This document shows, in pieces, positions 1 to 7,483 of a stretch of 12,021 bases of DNA (the stretch's first letter is position 1; every line of letters begins with the position of its first letter). A program made the position numbers and the translations under genes. Below the pieces are notes generated by a model, which was not told the origin of the DNA, made no database searches, and saw only the letters and a list, made by a program, of their open reading frames with translations. The DNA comes from CAYRJA01 sp964424455 (GTDB lineage: Bacteria; Bacteroidota; Bacteroidia; Chitinophagales; UBA10324): NCBI GenBank assembly GCA_964424455.1, contig CAYRJA010000100.1, positions 1 to 12,021 of the forward strand. The letters are read 5' to 3'.

Positions 1-2087
1 CGGTTATATATCTTAAAATCCGTTACTTCAATCAAGTCGCCTGCAATCGGAAAGAATAAATCATTTTGTCCATCTGAATTGGGAGAAAAAGCATTGGGTA
101 CATATAAAAAGTCAGTAGGTAATACCACTACAACAACCGAATCAGTTGCCTTACAACCGTTATCCGTGTTTGTAATTGTAACAATATATGTTGTTGTAAC
201 AGAAGGAGAAGCCGTCGGATTAGCAATATTTGAACCATCCAAACCTGCAGATGGCTGCCACAGTACTGAATAATCTCCGGCTTGATTTACATAAACACTC
301 AAATTAGTATTTTCATATCTTTTAATTTCCTTGTTACTTCCGGCGTTTACCTTAAATAAGGGTAATGCCTTTACCGAATCTGTCAATTCAATTTTACAAC
401 CATTCAAATCTGTTATCTGAACCTTATATGAGCCGTAAGCAAGATTTGCAACCTTAGCTGTTGTTTGAGCCGGATTTGTCTTCCAGAGATAAGTATAGGG
501 CGCTACTCCGCCGAATGCAACCACTTCTGCCATACCATTATTGACCTCCGGACAGCTTGCCGCCTGTTGTCTGAAATTAGCGCCTAACTCAGGCGGCTGA
601 GTAATGAAATATGAAGAACTCTTAACACACGAGTTCATATCCGTAACTGTTACACTGTACAAACCGGTGGGGATATTGGAAATACCATTCAACGTTTCTC
701 CCGAAGACCAGTAATAGCTGTAAGGCGCCACACCTGATGAAGGATTAAGCATAATGGATGCATCTGACAAACCAAAACAAGAAACATTTTTAACAGCAGG
801 GTTAATATTTATTTCAGCAGGACCTTTTACAGTAACTGCAATATCAAGTGAACATCCTCTGGAATCAGTAACAGTCACATTATAAATACCCGCAGGCAGG
901 TTGCTTATGGATGCTCCATTCTGTCCGTTAAACCATCTGTAAGTATAGGGCGGAGTTCCTGATGATACGGATATAGCGCCACTTCCATCATTACCTCCAA
1001 AACAACTGACCGGATTAGATGAAGGAGTCGCCACCACGCTTACAAACTGATTGACTGTAACGCTTCCCGATCGGGTGCATTGGTTAGCATCGCTTACTAT
1101 AACACTATACGACCCGGCACACAAACCTGTAATTTTCTGGGAAGATCCTGAAGGATACCATGTATAAGTATAAGGCGCTTGTCCTCCCTGAGGTGTTACA
1201 GCAGCCGTTCCGTCGCAGAAACTAAAACAGGAAATATCAGTTGCAGTAGTGGTAATGCTCACCGGATTATTTACCTGTACTGTTGTACTCTTTGATATGG
1301 TGCATTGATTTTCATCCGTGATGGTTACAGTATAACTTCCTGCTCCAAGTCCGGAAATATTTTTCGTTCCAGATCCGTTACTCCATAAATATTTAAATGG
1401 CGGTGTTCCTCCTGTCAGGTTAGTGGTTGCCGTTCCATTATCTATTGCACAATCCGTCATGGTAGGTGTAACAGTTAAAGCCATATTACACTTGGGCTTG
1501 CAGACGGAAACCGGTCCGTTGAATGGCGTTCCGGTACATGAAATATTCGCCCATGCACCTGTGGTACCATCTCCGGTAGCTGTAACAGAAACCGATAAAT
1601 CTGAACCGTTACAAACGTTTTTTACCTGAATGGAAAAACAAAAATTCCAAACACAGGTTCCGGTAATGGTATGGTCGCCGTAATTATCACCCGGTTTTCC
1701 ATTTGGTCCGAATTGTCCGATGCCTTTATCATAATAAATACCCCATCCATAAACATTATTCGGCGCCGGGTTGCCTATACTGGTATCTGCTCTGAAAAAT
1801 TTCCATACTCCTTTTCCATCACAAGAACCGGGAAGAGAGGTAACTTTAAAAGTTGAGGTATCCCATCCGGGTCCCAGCTTTATTAAAAAGCCATGGACAT
1901 AGTTGGAGCCATATTCGGTCCATCCTTGCAGAGAATAACAAAACGAAACAGTGGTACCCGTAAAGTAATTACCTGCTGTCGGCATCGGGTCCGCGGTTAA
2001 TGTTTGAGTTACAGGACAAGTCCACTGCGAGAAAACATTCGCTGTAGTGAACATAAGTATAAAACACAATTTCAGTTTCCTGAACAT
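1..2087 (-). CDS. T9SS-secreted SprB-repeat adhesin-like protein, 3' end missing
   Basis: This open frame runs uninterrupted from an ATG at 2087 to the left edge (695 complete codons), so the C-terminus is missing. Residues 1-21 form a signal peptide (MFRKLKLCFILMFTTANVFSQ). Residues 22-205 form a Cys/Trp/Gly-rich domain with patterns such as VHGFLIKLGPGWD, GDNYGD and CVWNFC. Five SprB-like repeats follow (about 207-575), each with an APYTYxW core and a final YxVTVTDxxxC strand. Residues 577-655 look like one more Ig/PKD-type domain. From 663 the motif VPNAFSPNSDGQND begins the gliding-motility-associated (CHU_C, T9SS type B) sorting domain; about 50-60 residues probably lie outside the window. 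The family is exported by the type IX system to the cell surface, where SprB relatives act in adhesion and gliding. An adhesin role here is inferred from architecture only; the ligand is unknown. No T9SS component genes are nearby. Confidence 0.88.
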   Translation of the reverse strand, partial: MFRKLKLCFILMFTTANVFSQWTCPVTQTLTADPMPTAGNYFTGTTVSFCYSLQGWTEYGSNYVHGFLIKLGPGWDTSTFKVTSLPGSCDGKGVWKFFRADTSIGNPAPNNVYGWGIYYDKGIGQFGPNGKPGDNYGDHTITGTCVWNFCFSIQVKNVCNGSDLSVSVTATGDGTTGAWANISCTGTPFNGPVSVCKPKCNMALTVTPTMTDCAIDNGTATTNLTGGTPPFKYLWSNGSGTKNISGLGAGSYTVTITDENQCTISKSTTVQVNNPVSITTTATDISCFSFCDGTAAVTPQGGQAPYTYTWYPSGSSQKITGLCAGSYSVIVSDANQCTRSGSVTVNQFVSVVATPSSNPVSCFGGNDGSGAISVSSGTPPYTYRWFNGQNGASISNLPAGIYNVTVTDSRGCSLDIAVTVKGPAEININPAVKNVSCFGLSDASIMLNPSSGVAPYSYYWSSGETLNGISNIPTGLYSVTVTDMNSCVKSSSYFITQPPELGANFRQQAASCPEVNNGMAEVVAFGGVAPYTYLWKTNPAQTTAKVANLAYGSYKVQITDLNGCKIELTDSVKALPLFKVNAGSNKEIKRYENTNLSVYVNQAGDYSVLWQPSAGLDGSNIANPTASPSVTTTYIVTITNTDNGCKATDSVVVVVLPTDFLYVPNAFSPNSDGQNDLFFPIAGDLIEVTDFKIYN
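363..1460 (-). repeat. Five SprB-like protein repeats, 75-residue period
   Basis: Five tandem repeats lie within the secreted protein, at about residues 207-575. The opening cysteines are at residues 213, 287, 362, 437 and 512, a spacing of 74, 75, 75 and 75. Each is followed by a closing cysteine 49-52 residues later (262, 337, 412, 487, 564). Shared core strings are GGTPPFKYLW, GGQAPYTYTW, SGTPPYTYRW, SGVAPYSYYW and GGVAPYTYLW, with closing strands of the YxVTVTDxxxC type. The repeats are clear in protein but well diverged in DNA, so they are not a recent duplication. The paired cysteines may form one disulfide per repeat after export; this is inference. Confidence 0.85.
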
Positions 2088-2127
2088 CACATTATTTAGG
2101 ATTGAACAAAAATGATTTTTAAAAATA

Positions 2128-2135
2128 CAAAATTG
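2128..2135 (-). promoter_or_regulatory. Weak candidate -7 promoter box for the secreted protein gene
   Basis: Read on the minus strand this is CAATTTTG, seven of eight bases of the Bacteroidota -7 consensus TAnnTTTG. It lies about 40 bases before the ATG at 2087. No convincing TTTG -33 element is seen at the usual spacing, so this is a low-confidence call. The rest of the 119-base gap between lipA and this gene is AT-rich, with no clear hairpin terminator for lipA. Confidence 0.2.
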
Positions 2136-2206
2136 CTCTCAAGTGGCTTAAACTTTCCGACGATTAACAAATACGGCTGTCTAATAAATTGAAAAATAAG
2201 ATTCTT

Positions 2207-3082
2207 CTATTTTAGATGTTTTTCCGCATGATAGGATGAACGCACTAACGGTCCGCTTTCAACATGCCTGAATCCTTTTGCCAAACCGACTATTTCGTAA
2301 TGTTTGAATAAATCCGGATGAATCCATTCCTTTATTTCGAGATGGTTTACAGTTGGACGGAGGTATTGTCCCAGTGTCATTACTTCACATCCTGCTTTAC
2401 GTAAATCATCCATCACTTCATAAACTTCCTCTTTGGTTTCACCCAATCCAAGCATGATTCCTGATTTAGCCCGAATGCCTCCCTCTTTTACCTGCTTAAT
2501 TACAGCAAGTGATCTGTCATATTTCGCCTGAGGTCTTACTATACGATACAAACGTTTCACTGTTTCCATGTTATGTGAAACGATTTCGGGTGCGACCTTA
2601 ATCATTTTATCAATACTGTCTGTATTCCCTCTGAAATCAGGAATGAGTGTTTCCAGAGTTGTATCGGGATTAAGCTGCCGGATAGCTGTTACAGTAGCTG
2701 CCCATATTGCAGCGCCGCCATCTTTCAGTTCATCGCGGTTAACGGAAGTGATTACAGCATGTTTAACCCCCATCAGTTTTATTGCTTTTGCCACGCGCAT
2801 CGGCTCGTCCCAGTCCAACTCTGTAGGAAGTCCTGTTTTTACCGCACAGAATCCGCAACTGCGGGTACATACATCTCCCAGTATCATAAAGGTAGCTGTT
2901 CCTGCTCCCCAACATTCGCCCATATTCGGGCAATTGCCGCTCTGGCAAATCGTATGAAGTTTATTTTCATCAACTGCTCTTTTTACATGCCGGTAATTTT
3001 CACCTGTAGGTAATTTTACTTTCAGCCATCCCGGTTTGGGGTCTCTTACTTTTATTGTTTCTGACTTTATAACTTCATTCAT
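2207..3082 (-). CDS. lipA: Lipoyl synthase (radical SAM)
   Basis: Lipoyl synthase inserts two sulfurs into protein-bound octanoyl groups to make the lipoyl cofactor of pyruvate and 2-oxoglutarate dehydrogenases and the glycine cleavage system. It is cytosolic. The 291-residue length is normal. Numbered from the ATG at 3082, it has the auxiliary-cluster motif C46-X4-C51-X5-C57 (CQSGNCPNMGEC), the radical SAM motif C72-X3-C76-X2-C79 (CTRSCGFC), and the C-terminal R281-S282-S283 that contacts the auxiliary cluster, so all catalytic elements are intact. The frame can also be opened at a TTG at 3091 (three extra residues), with an in-frame stop just above at 3100-3098; the ATG is preferred. The gene begins 38 bases after the stop of the upstream outer-membrane protein gene, so the two are probably cotranscribed. 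No lipB is in the window. Confidence 0.97.
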   Translation of the reverse strand: MNEVIKSETIKVRDPKPGWLKVKLPTGENYRHVKRAVDENKLHTICQSGNCPNMGECWGAGTATFMILGDVCTRSCGFCAVKTGLPTELDWDEPMRVAKAIKLMGVKHAVITSVNRDELKDGGAAIWAATVTAIRQLNPDTTLETLIPDFRGNTDSIDKMIKVAPEIVSHNMETVKRLYRIVRPQAKYDRSLAVIKQVKEGGIRAKSGIMLGLGETKEEVYEVMDDLRKAGCEVMTLGQYLRPTVNHLEIKEWIHPDLFKHYEIVGLAKGFRHVESGPLVRSSYHAEKHLK

Positions 3083-3120
3083 TGTTTTCAAAAAGCTTTA
3101 TTGAACATCCCATAGCGCTT

Positions 3121-3882
3121 CTACCATCTCTTTCCAAGACGAACACTTGCATAAACATTTGGAAAAAATTGTTTATTCTCTTTTGTCACCATAATGGGAA
3201 CAGGTTTGTAATATGCATTAAACATTGCCCCCACTTCAAGCGCTTTTACAAATTCATCATAGTTAGCCCAGTCAAACACCAAACCTAACTTTGCATTTAT
3301 TCCGGGCATCAGATTAAGTTCATTAAATCCATGTAAGAAACCCGCACCCCCGTAGATAGTAGTCCAGTCTAAAAATTTATCTCTGTTACTCTCCGTGTAA
3401 CGGATGGAACGAAGTGTGTAGTAGGTATTATCTACCGGATAAAGCACCTGTATGTAATAAGGTTTCAGAAGTCCAAGTGAAATCCCGGCAAGGTATTTCA
3501 TGCTGATAGACACTCCACTCTTCTGCGCCTTACGCCCAATTTCCTTTTCTTTTCCTATGGATGCATTCAGCAGATAAAAACTGTTTTGCTTTCCATAAAC
3601 AAACGGTTTAGGCGCATTGACTCCTGAAAAGGTAAACCCAAAATCCTGTGTCTGCTTAAATTCTTTGGGATGTTTGATCTGAGAAATTTCAAACTCATAA
3701 ACTAATTTGGCAGTAGCATCTTTTATCCTGGAATAATCCACTAACACACTCCACCCTTCAGTATGCAAACTAAAGCCGCCGCTTACTTCTTTGTAATAAA
3801 GAAGGTTTTTGCCCTCCATATTTTGTGCAACTGTAACAGTTAAGGGAAAGAGTAATATGACAGCAAGGAATATCCTTTTCAC
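3121..3882 (-). CDS. Uncharacterised outer-membrane beta-barrel-like protein, GTG start
   Basis: This 253-residue protein has a clear signal peptide (MKRIFLAVILLFPLTVTVAQ) and then alternating aromatic/polar strands, for example YYTLRSIRYTE, LMPGINAKLGLVFDW, VGAMFNAYYKPVPIMV and FPNVYASVRLGKRW. It ends in an aromatic residue (W253), as many outer-membrane barrels do. The start must be the GTG at 3882-3880, because an in-frame TGA lies two codons upstream (3888-3886) and the signal peptide begins directly at this codon. I do not recognise a named family, and membrane location is inferred from sequence pattern. It lies 38 bases upstream of lipA on the same strand. No -7 box was seen in the 82-base divergent gap shared with the OsmC gene. 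Confidence 0.8.
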   Translation of the reverse strand: MKRIFLAVILLFPLTVTVAQNMEGKNLLYYKEVSGGFSLHTEGWSVLVDYSRIKDATAKLVYEFEISQIKHPKEFKQTQDFGFTFSGVNAPKPFVYGKQNSFYLLNASIGKEKEIGRKAQKSGVSISMKYLAGISLGLLKPYYIQVLYPVDNTYYTLRSIRYTESNRDKFLDWTTIYGGAGFLHGFNELNLMPGINAKLGLVFDWANYDEFVKALEVGAMFNAYYKPVPIMVTKENKQFFPNVYASVRLGKRW

Positions 3883-3895
3883 ACTTCAATATTAC

Positions 3896-3903
3896 TACTT
3901 TTG
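3896..3903 (+). promoter_or_regulatory. Bacteroidota -7 promoter box for the OsmC-family gene
   Basis: The sequence TACTTTTG matches the Bacteroidota consensus TAnnTTTG exactly. It would start transcription at about 3908-3912, giving a leader of about 55 bases before the OsmC ATG at 3965. The -33 element is weak: only a TTTT run at 3876-3879, 16 bases upstream, inside the signal-peptide codons of the divergent gene. No Shine-Dalgarno site precedes the OsmC start, only an A-rich stretch, which is usual in this phylum. Confidence 0.5.
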
Positions 3904-3964
3904 CGTGTAATGAAGAAGAAGTTATATCCCAGTACCGATATAACTATTTAATAAAACGGATAAA

Positions 3965-4366
3965 ATGACTGCTGAAATTGTTTATAAAGGAGGATTGCAC
4001 TGCGAGTTGAAGCACCTGCAATCGGGAACTGTAATCACCAACGACGCACCAACAGATAATCATGGAACGGGCGCTTCCTTTTCTCCAACAGATACGGTAG
4101 CAACTGCTGCCGGAAGTTGTGCACTTAGTATTATGGGGATTGCCTGCCTTACACATGGGATGAATATTGACGGTACACGCGTTACGGTTCAGAAGGTGAT
4201 GGCTGCTAATCCCCGCCGTATTGCTGAGATTCATCTTGATTTCTATTTCCCTTCAAATAATTATTCTGATAAGGAGAAAAAAATTCTTGAAAACTCTGCC
4301 CATACCTGTCCGGTAATGCGGAGTCTTTCAACCGATGTAAAGAAGGTATTGAATTTTCATTACTAA
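3965..4366 (+). CDS. OsmC/Ohr-family protein, probable thiol peroxidase
   Basis: This 133-residue cytosolic protein belongs to the OsmC/Ohr superfamily, whose members reduce organic hydroperoxides with a cysteine pair. The two expected cysteines are present: C52 in TAAGSCALSIMGI (start of the central helix) and C115 in AHTCPVMRSL. Their separation of 63 is close to that of Ohr and OsmC proteins. Additional cysteines are C13 and C61. The PTDTVATAAGSC stretch resembles the general OsmC (YhfA-like) branch more than true Ohr, so the peroxide substrate is uncertain. It is the only well-supported plus-strand gene here, divergent from the outer-membrane protein gene and convergent with the histidine kinase gene, with only 27 bases between the two stops. 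No OhrR or OxyR-type regulator is adjacent. Confidence 0.92.
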   Translation: MTAEIVYKGGLHCELKHLQSGTVITNDAPTDNHGTGASFSPTDTVATAAGSCALSIMGIACLTHGMNIDGTRVTVQKVMAANPRRIAEIHLDFYFPSNNYSDKEKKILENSAHTCPVMRSLSTDVKKVLNFHY

Positions 4367-4393
4367 GCTGAGAATATCCTACTTGAATATTAC

Positions 4394-7300
4394 TTATGCG
4401 GCTTTCGAATCAGCATTATCGTTCAGAAAATCATTTAGGTCATTCTTAAGCAAATAAATTTTCTGCAATACAACTGTAACATCATCTTCTATTCCGGAAA
4501 GATTATCCTGCTTACTGCAGGTTTCTATTTTTAATAATATCCCGCCGATTTCTTTTGCTCCAAATGGGGATATACTGCCTCTCATTTTATGAGAGATGCG
4601 GTTAATCTCTTTAGCTTCTGAGGCAAGCGCCGCCTGCTGCAATCCCGACAATTGCATATCAATACTTTTCAGAAACAGCTTGACAAGTTCTTTCATTAAA
4701 GATTCGTCATTCGCACATTGTTCGCTGAAGAAAGTGCGGTCGTAATTAAGCGCCTCTGCATTCTCCTGTTTCTCTTTTTCTAACTCTGCTTTGCCTTTCT
4801 GTAACACAATTTCTTTTCCTTCAAAAATTTGCGAAAGCAGCGAAAAAACTTCCTCTATTTTAATCGGCTTGGAAACATAGTAATCCATTCCTGCTTCCGT
4901 ACACTTATCGCGGTGCATTTTCATGGCATGAGCCGTCATGGCAATAATCGGAATATGGGTGTTCGTTTCTTTTTCATTTTCACGAATGCAAATGGTCGTT
5001 TCATAACCATCCATTTGCGGCATCTGCACATCCATAAATATGATGTCAAAATTATCCTTCTTCATTATCTGTAACACTTCAACTCCGTTATTAGCCAGTG
5101 TTACTTTATGACCTTGCCTTTCCAGCACGGTGATAGCAAGTTTTTGATTAATCAAATCATCTTCTGCCAAAAGAATATTTAACCGGCGGGTATCATATAT
5201 AACCACTTCCTTCTCCTGCTCCGTTTTGATATTCCGATCAACATCAACTTCTCCGAATATCTTCAATAGCTCATCCATCATGTCCTGATAGGTGACCGGC
5301 TTTGCCATAAAACTGGTAACATTCAAATTCGCCCGTTCTTCTGCGCTAATGTTATTAGCCACACTTGACATCACAAATATTTTAGTGTACCTGAAGTTTA
5401 CATTCTGGTAAATCTGTCGGGCTACTTCCCATCCATCCATCATAGGCATCTGCACATCAAGCAGTAACAGGTCAAACGGTTTTCCGGCATTGTACGCTTT
5501 CCCCATTTCAATTAGTCCGGTTGTACCACTGTCGGCAAGTGTTACATTCTGCACTACATCCTTCAACTGTCCTTCGAGAATCCGGCGATTGGTCAGGTTA
5601 TCATCTATAATCAGGACTCTTATATTTTTTAATTTATCAAACTTTGCCGGTATAATACGTGTTACAATCTTTCCCACTTTCAACTGAACACTGAAAATGA
5701 ACTGGCTTCCCTTACCCATTGTACTCTTCACATGCATATCTCCCCCCATCAAGCCGATTATTCTTTTGGTGATGGTAAGTCCTAATCCGGTACCGCCAAA
5801 TTTTCTGGTAGTAGAACCGTCTGCCTGAGTGAACGGGTCAAAAATGGTTTTCAGTTTTTCTTCCGGTATTCCTATTCCGGTATCCGAAACAGTAAATTGC
5901 AGATATGCCATTCCATCCTGTTCCTGGACTAATTGCACTTTGCAAATCACTTCGCCACATTCTGTGAATTTGAGGGCGTTACCTACCAGGTTGATAATGA
6001 TTTGACGAAGCCGCCCCGGATCTCCCGATAATATTTTAGGAATATTATCATCAATATCCACAAGTATTTCAATGTCTTTATTCTGTTTGCGCAGCGCCAG
6101 TAGTTTCATGGTTTTCCCGAGTAATTCTCTCATGTCGAAATCAATCTCTTCCAATTCCATCTTGCCTGCTTCGATTTTACTGAAGTCAAGAATGTCGTTG
6201 ATAACAATGAGTAGGTTATCAGCAGCCGTTTTTACAAGTTCTATGTATTCGCGTTGCTCTTCTGTCAATTTAGTGGCGAGGGCAAGTTCTGTCATGCCCA
6301 GAATACCATTCATTGGCGTACGAATTTCATGGCTCATGTTAGCCAGAAACTCACTCTTTGCAAGATTGGCTCTATCGGCATCTGCTTTGGCTTTGACCAA
6401 TTCTTTTTCTGTTCGTTGATGGCTTTCGATTTCTGAAGTCAGATTCATTCGCTGAATAAAAAATCTTCTGATTAGTTTTGAGAGTTCGCCGAACTCGCTT
6501 CTTGAATCAGTATATTTTCTGATAAAGGACACATCTTCCGTTTTCAAAGTTTTTGATATTCGCCGTAACGGATTTGATACCCAGATGATAATAGAGAAGA
6601 ATACAATAGCAAGTAATAGAAGCATCAACACAATAAAAGACCTGAATTCCTTTTGCATTGACTGAGAAAACATCTCATAAAGAGGGGCATTGAAGTCAGC
6701 TACAATCTTTGCAACCGGTTTGTTGTTCCATCCATAGAGTAACCGTTCGGTGGTTACAGTTCCTTTTTCTTCCAACGCGGACTTTTGCTGTAAAGAAAGA
6801 GTATTGTTTATATCTAATGTCAGGTTGATATTTCCGCCAATCACTTCTGAAATTTCTGCTAAATAATCTTTGTTCCATTCTCTGGCTGCAAAAAAGTATC
6901 CCTTAGGTTTTTCCTTACGGGAAATATCATCCGTATTTTGTATGGAAGCGCCGCGAACTTCAATCACTTTGTTGGAAGGCGTTCGCAAAAAGAAATGACA
7001 AAAGTTGATTCCCTTTTCCGGTGATGTGTGAATAAATATATCATCAAACTGCTGACGGCTGAACGGCAGCGAAGACAGAAAAGAAGAATCCGTTTGCACA
7101 ATTGAATAAACCGGTTTGTACTGAGGCGTGTAAACCCACACACCACAGAATCCATATTGTTTAAGCAAAATATCTATACTCGTTTCTGCAAACTCTTTCT
7201 GTGACTCAGTAGCCGTTTTGGAAAATTCCGGCGATGAACCCAGTTGTACAAAGTCTGCCATCTCGCTCCAGATGCTGTATTCGGTGTTTACAATCATTTC

Positions 7301-7477
7301 AAGCGATGCGCCTTTCATCACCGCTGCTTTATCGTAGTCGGCAGATTTTTCTTGTTGTATTACTTGTAAAATTTTCTCCATTTGCTCTTTATTAGAGCGT
7401 CCCATTATAACGAAGGTGATAATAAATATTACTTCAATGAGTGCGAGAAACAGAAGAACTTTAACCTGAATTTTCAT
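4394..7477 (-). CDS. CHASE4 hybrid sensor histidine kinase with two REC domains and Hpt
   Basis: This 1027-residue inner-membrane multistep phosphorelay kinase has membrane segment 1 at about 7-25 and a periplasmic sensor at about 26-278. The sensor's NTEYSIWSEMADFV (64-77) resembles CHASE4 domains. Membrane segment 2 is at about 280-300, followed by a HAMP-like linker (303-345) and coiled coil (345-375). The HisKA domain has H383 in ANMSHEIRTPMN; the ATPase has its N box at 496-500, DTGIG at 532-536 and GGTGLGL at 561-567. REC1 has D625/D626, phosphoacceptor D674 and K726, with serine (S704) where threonine is commoner. REC2 has D773/D774, D816, T848 and K870. The Hpt domain has H963 in SHKMRGS. 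All relay residues are present. The start lies 6 bases after the porin-like gene's stop, so translation is probably coupled. No output regulator is in the window; the signal is unknown. The architecture recalls BarA, but with a second receiver. Confidence 0.96.
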   Translation of the reverse strand: MKIQVKVLLFLALIEVIFIITFVIMGRSNKEQMEKILQVIQQEKSADYDKAAVMKGASLEMIVNTEYSIWSEMADFVQLGSSPEFSKTATESQKEFAETSIDILLKQYGFCGVWVYTPQYKPVYSIVQTDSSFLSSLPFSRQQFDDIFIHTSPEKGINFCHFFLRTPSNKVIEVRGASIQNTDDISRKEKPKGYFFAAREWNKDYLAEISEVIGGNINLTLDINNTLSLQQKSALEEKGTVTTERLLYGWNNKPVAKIVADFNAPLYEMFSQSMQKEFRSFIVLMLLLLAIVFFSIIIWVSNPLRRISKTLKTEDVSFIRKYTDSRSEFGELSKLIRRFFIQRMNLTSEIESHQRTEKELVKAKADADRANLAKSEFLANMSHEIRTPMNGILGMTELALATKLTEEQREYIELVKTAADNLLIVINDILDFSKIEAGKMELEEIDFDMRELLGKTMKLLALRKQNKDIEILVDIDDNIPKILSGDPGRLRQIIINLVGNALKFTECGEVICKVQLVQEQDGMAYLQFTVSDTGIGIPEEKLKTIFDPFTQADGSTTRKFGGTGLGLTITKRIIGLMGGDMHVKSTMGKGSQFIFSVQLKVGKIVTRIIPAKFDKLKNIRVLIIDDNLTNRRILEGQLKDVVQNVTLADSGTTGLIEMGKAYNAGKPFDLLLLDVQMPMMDGWEVARQIYQNVNFRYTKIFVMSSVANNISAEERANLNVTSFMAKPVTYQDMMDELLKIFGEVDVDRNIKTEQEKEVVIYDTRRLNILLAEDDLINQKLAITVLERQGHKVTLANNGVEVLQIMKKDNFDIIFMDVQMPQMDGYETTICIRENEKETNTHIPIIAMTAHAMKMHRDKCTEAGMDYYVSKPIKIEEVFSLLSQIFEGKEIVLQKGKAELEKEKQENAEALNYDRTFFSEQCANDESLMKELVKLFLKSIDMQLSGLQQAALASEAKEINRISHKMRGSISPFGAKEIGGILLKIETCSKQDNLSGIEDDVTVVLQKIYLLKNDLNDFLNDNADSKAA

Positions 7478-7483
7478 AGTGTT

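Noticed and set aside
363..1460. CRISPR or DNA tandem repeat array
   Set aside because: The periodicity is at the protein level within one open frame; the DNA units are diverged and there are no spacers.
2568..2957. 129-codon plus-strand ORF opposite lipA
   Set aside because: It lies entirely antisense to the well-supported lipA frame, with no recognisable domain; it is a shadow of lipA codon use.
3083..3091. TTG at 3091 as the lipA start
   Set aside because: An ATG three codons downstream is more likely; the extra residues add nothing conserved.
3944..4234. 96-codon minus-strand ORF opposite the OsmC gene
   Set aside because: It is antisense to a conserved OsmC-family protein and has no domain or signal; a shadow.
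4367..4393. Shared terminator in the 27-base convergent gap between the OsmC and kinase genes
   Set aside because: Only a 5-base AATAT/ATATT inverted repeat is present, with no GC stem and no clean T-run.
6072..6419. 115-codon plus-strand ORF inside the histidine kinase
   Set aside because: It is antisense to the HisKA region, Ser/Leu-rich as expected from the reverse of conserved kinase codons; a shadow.
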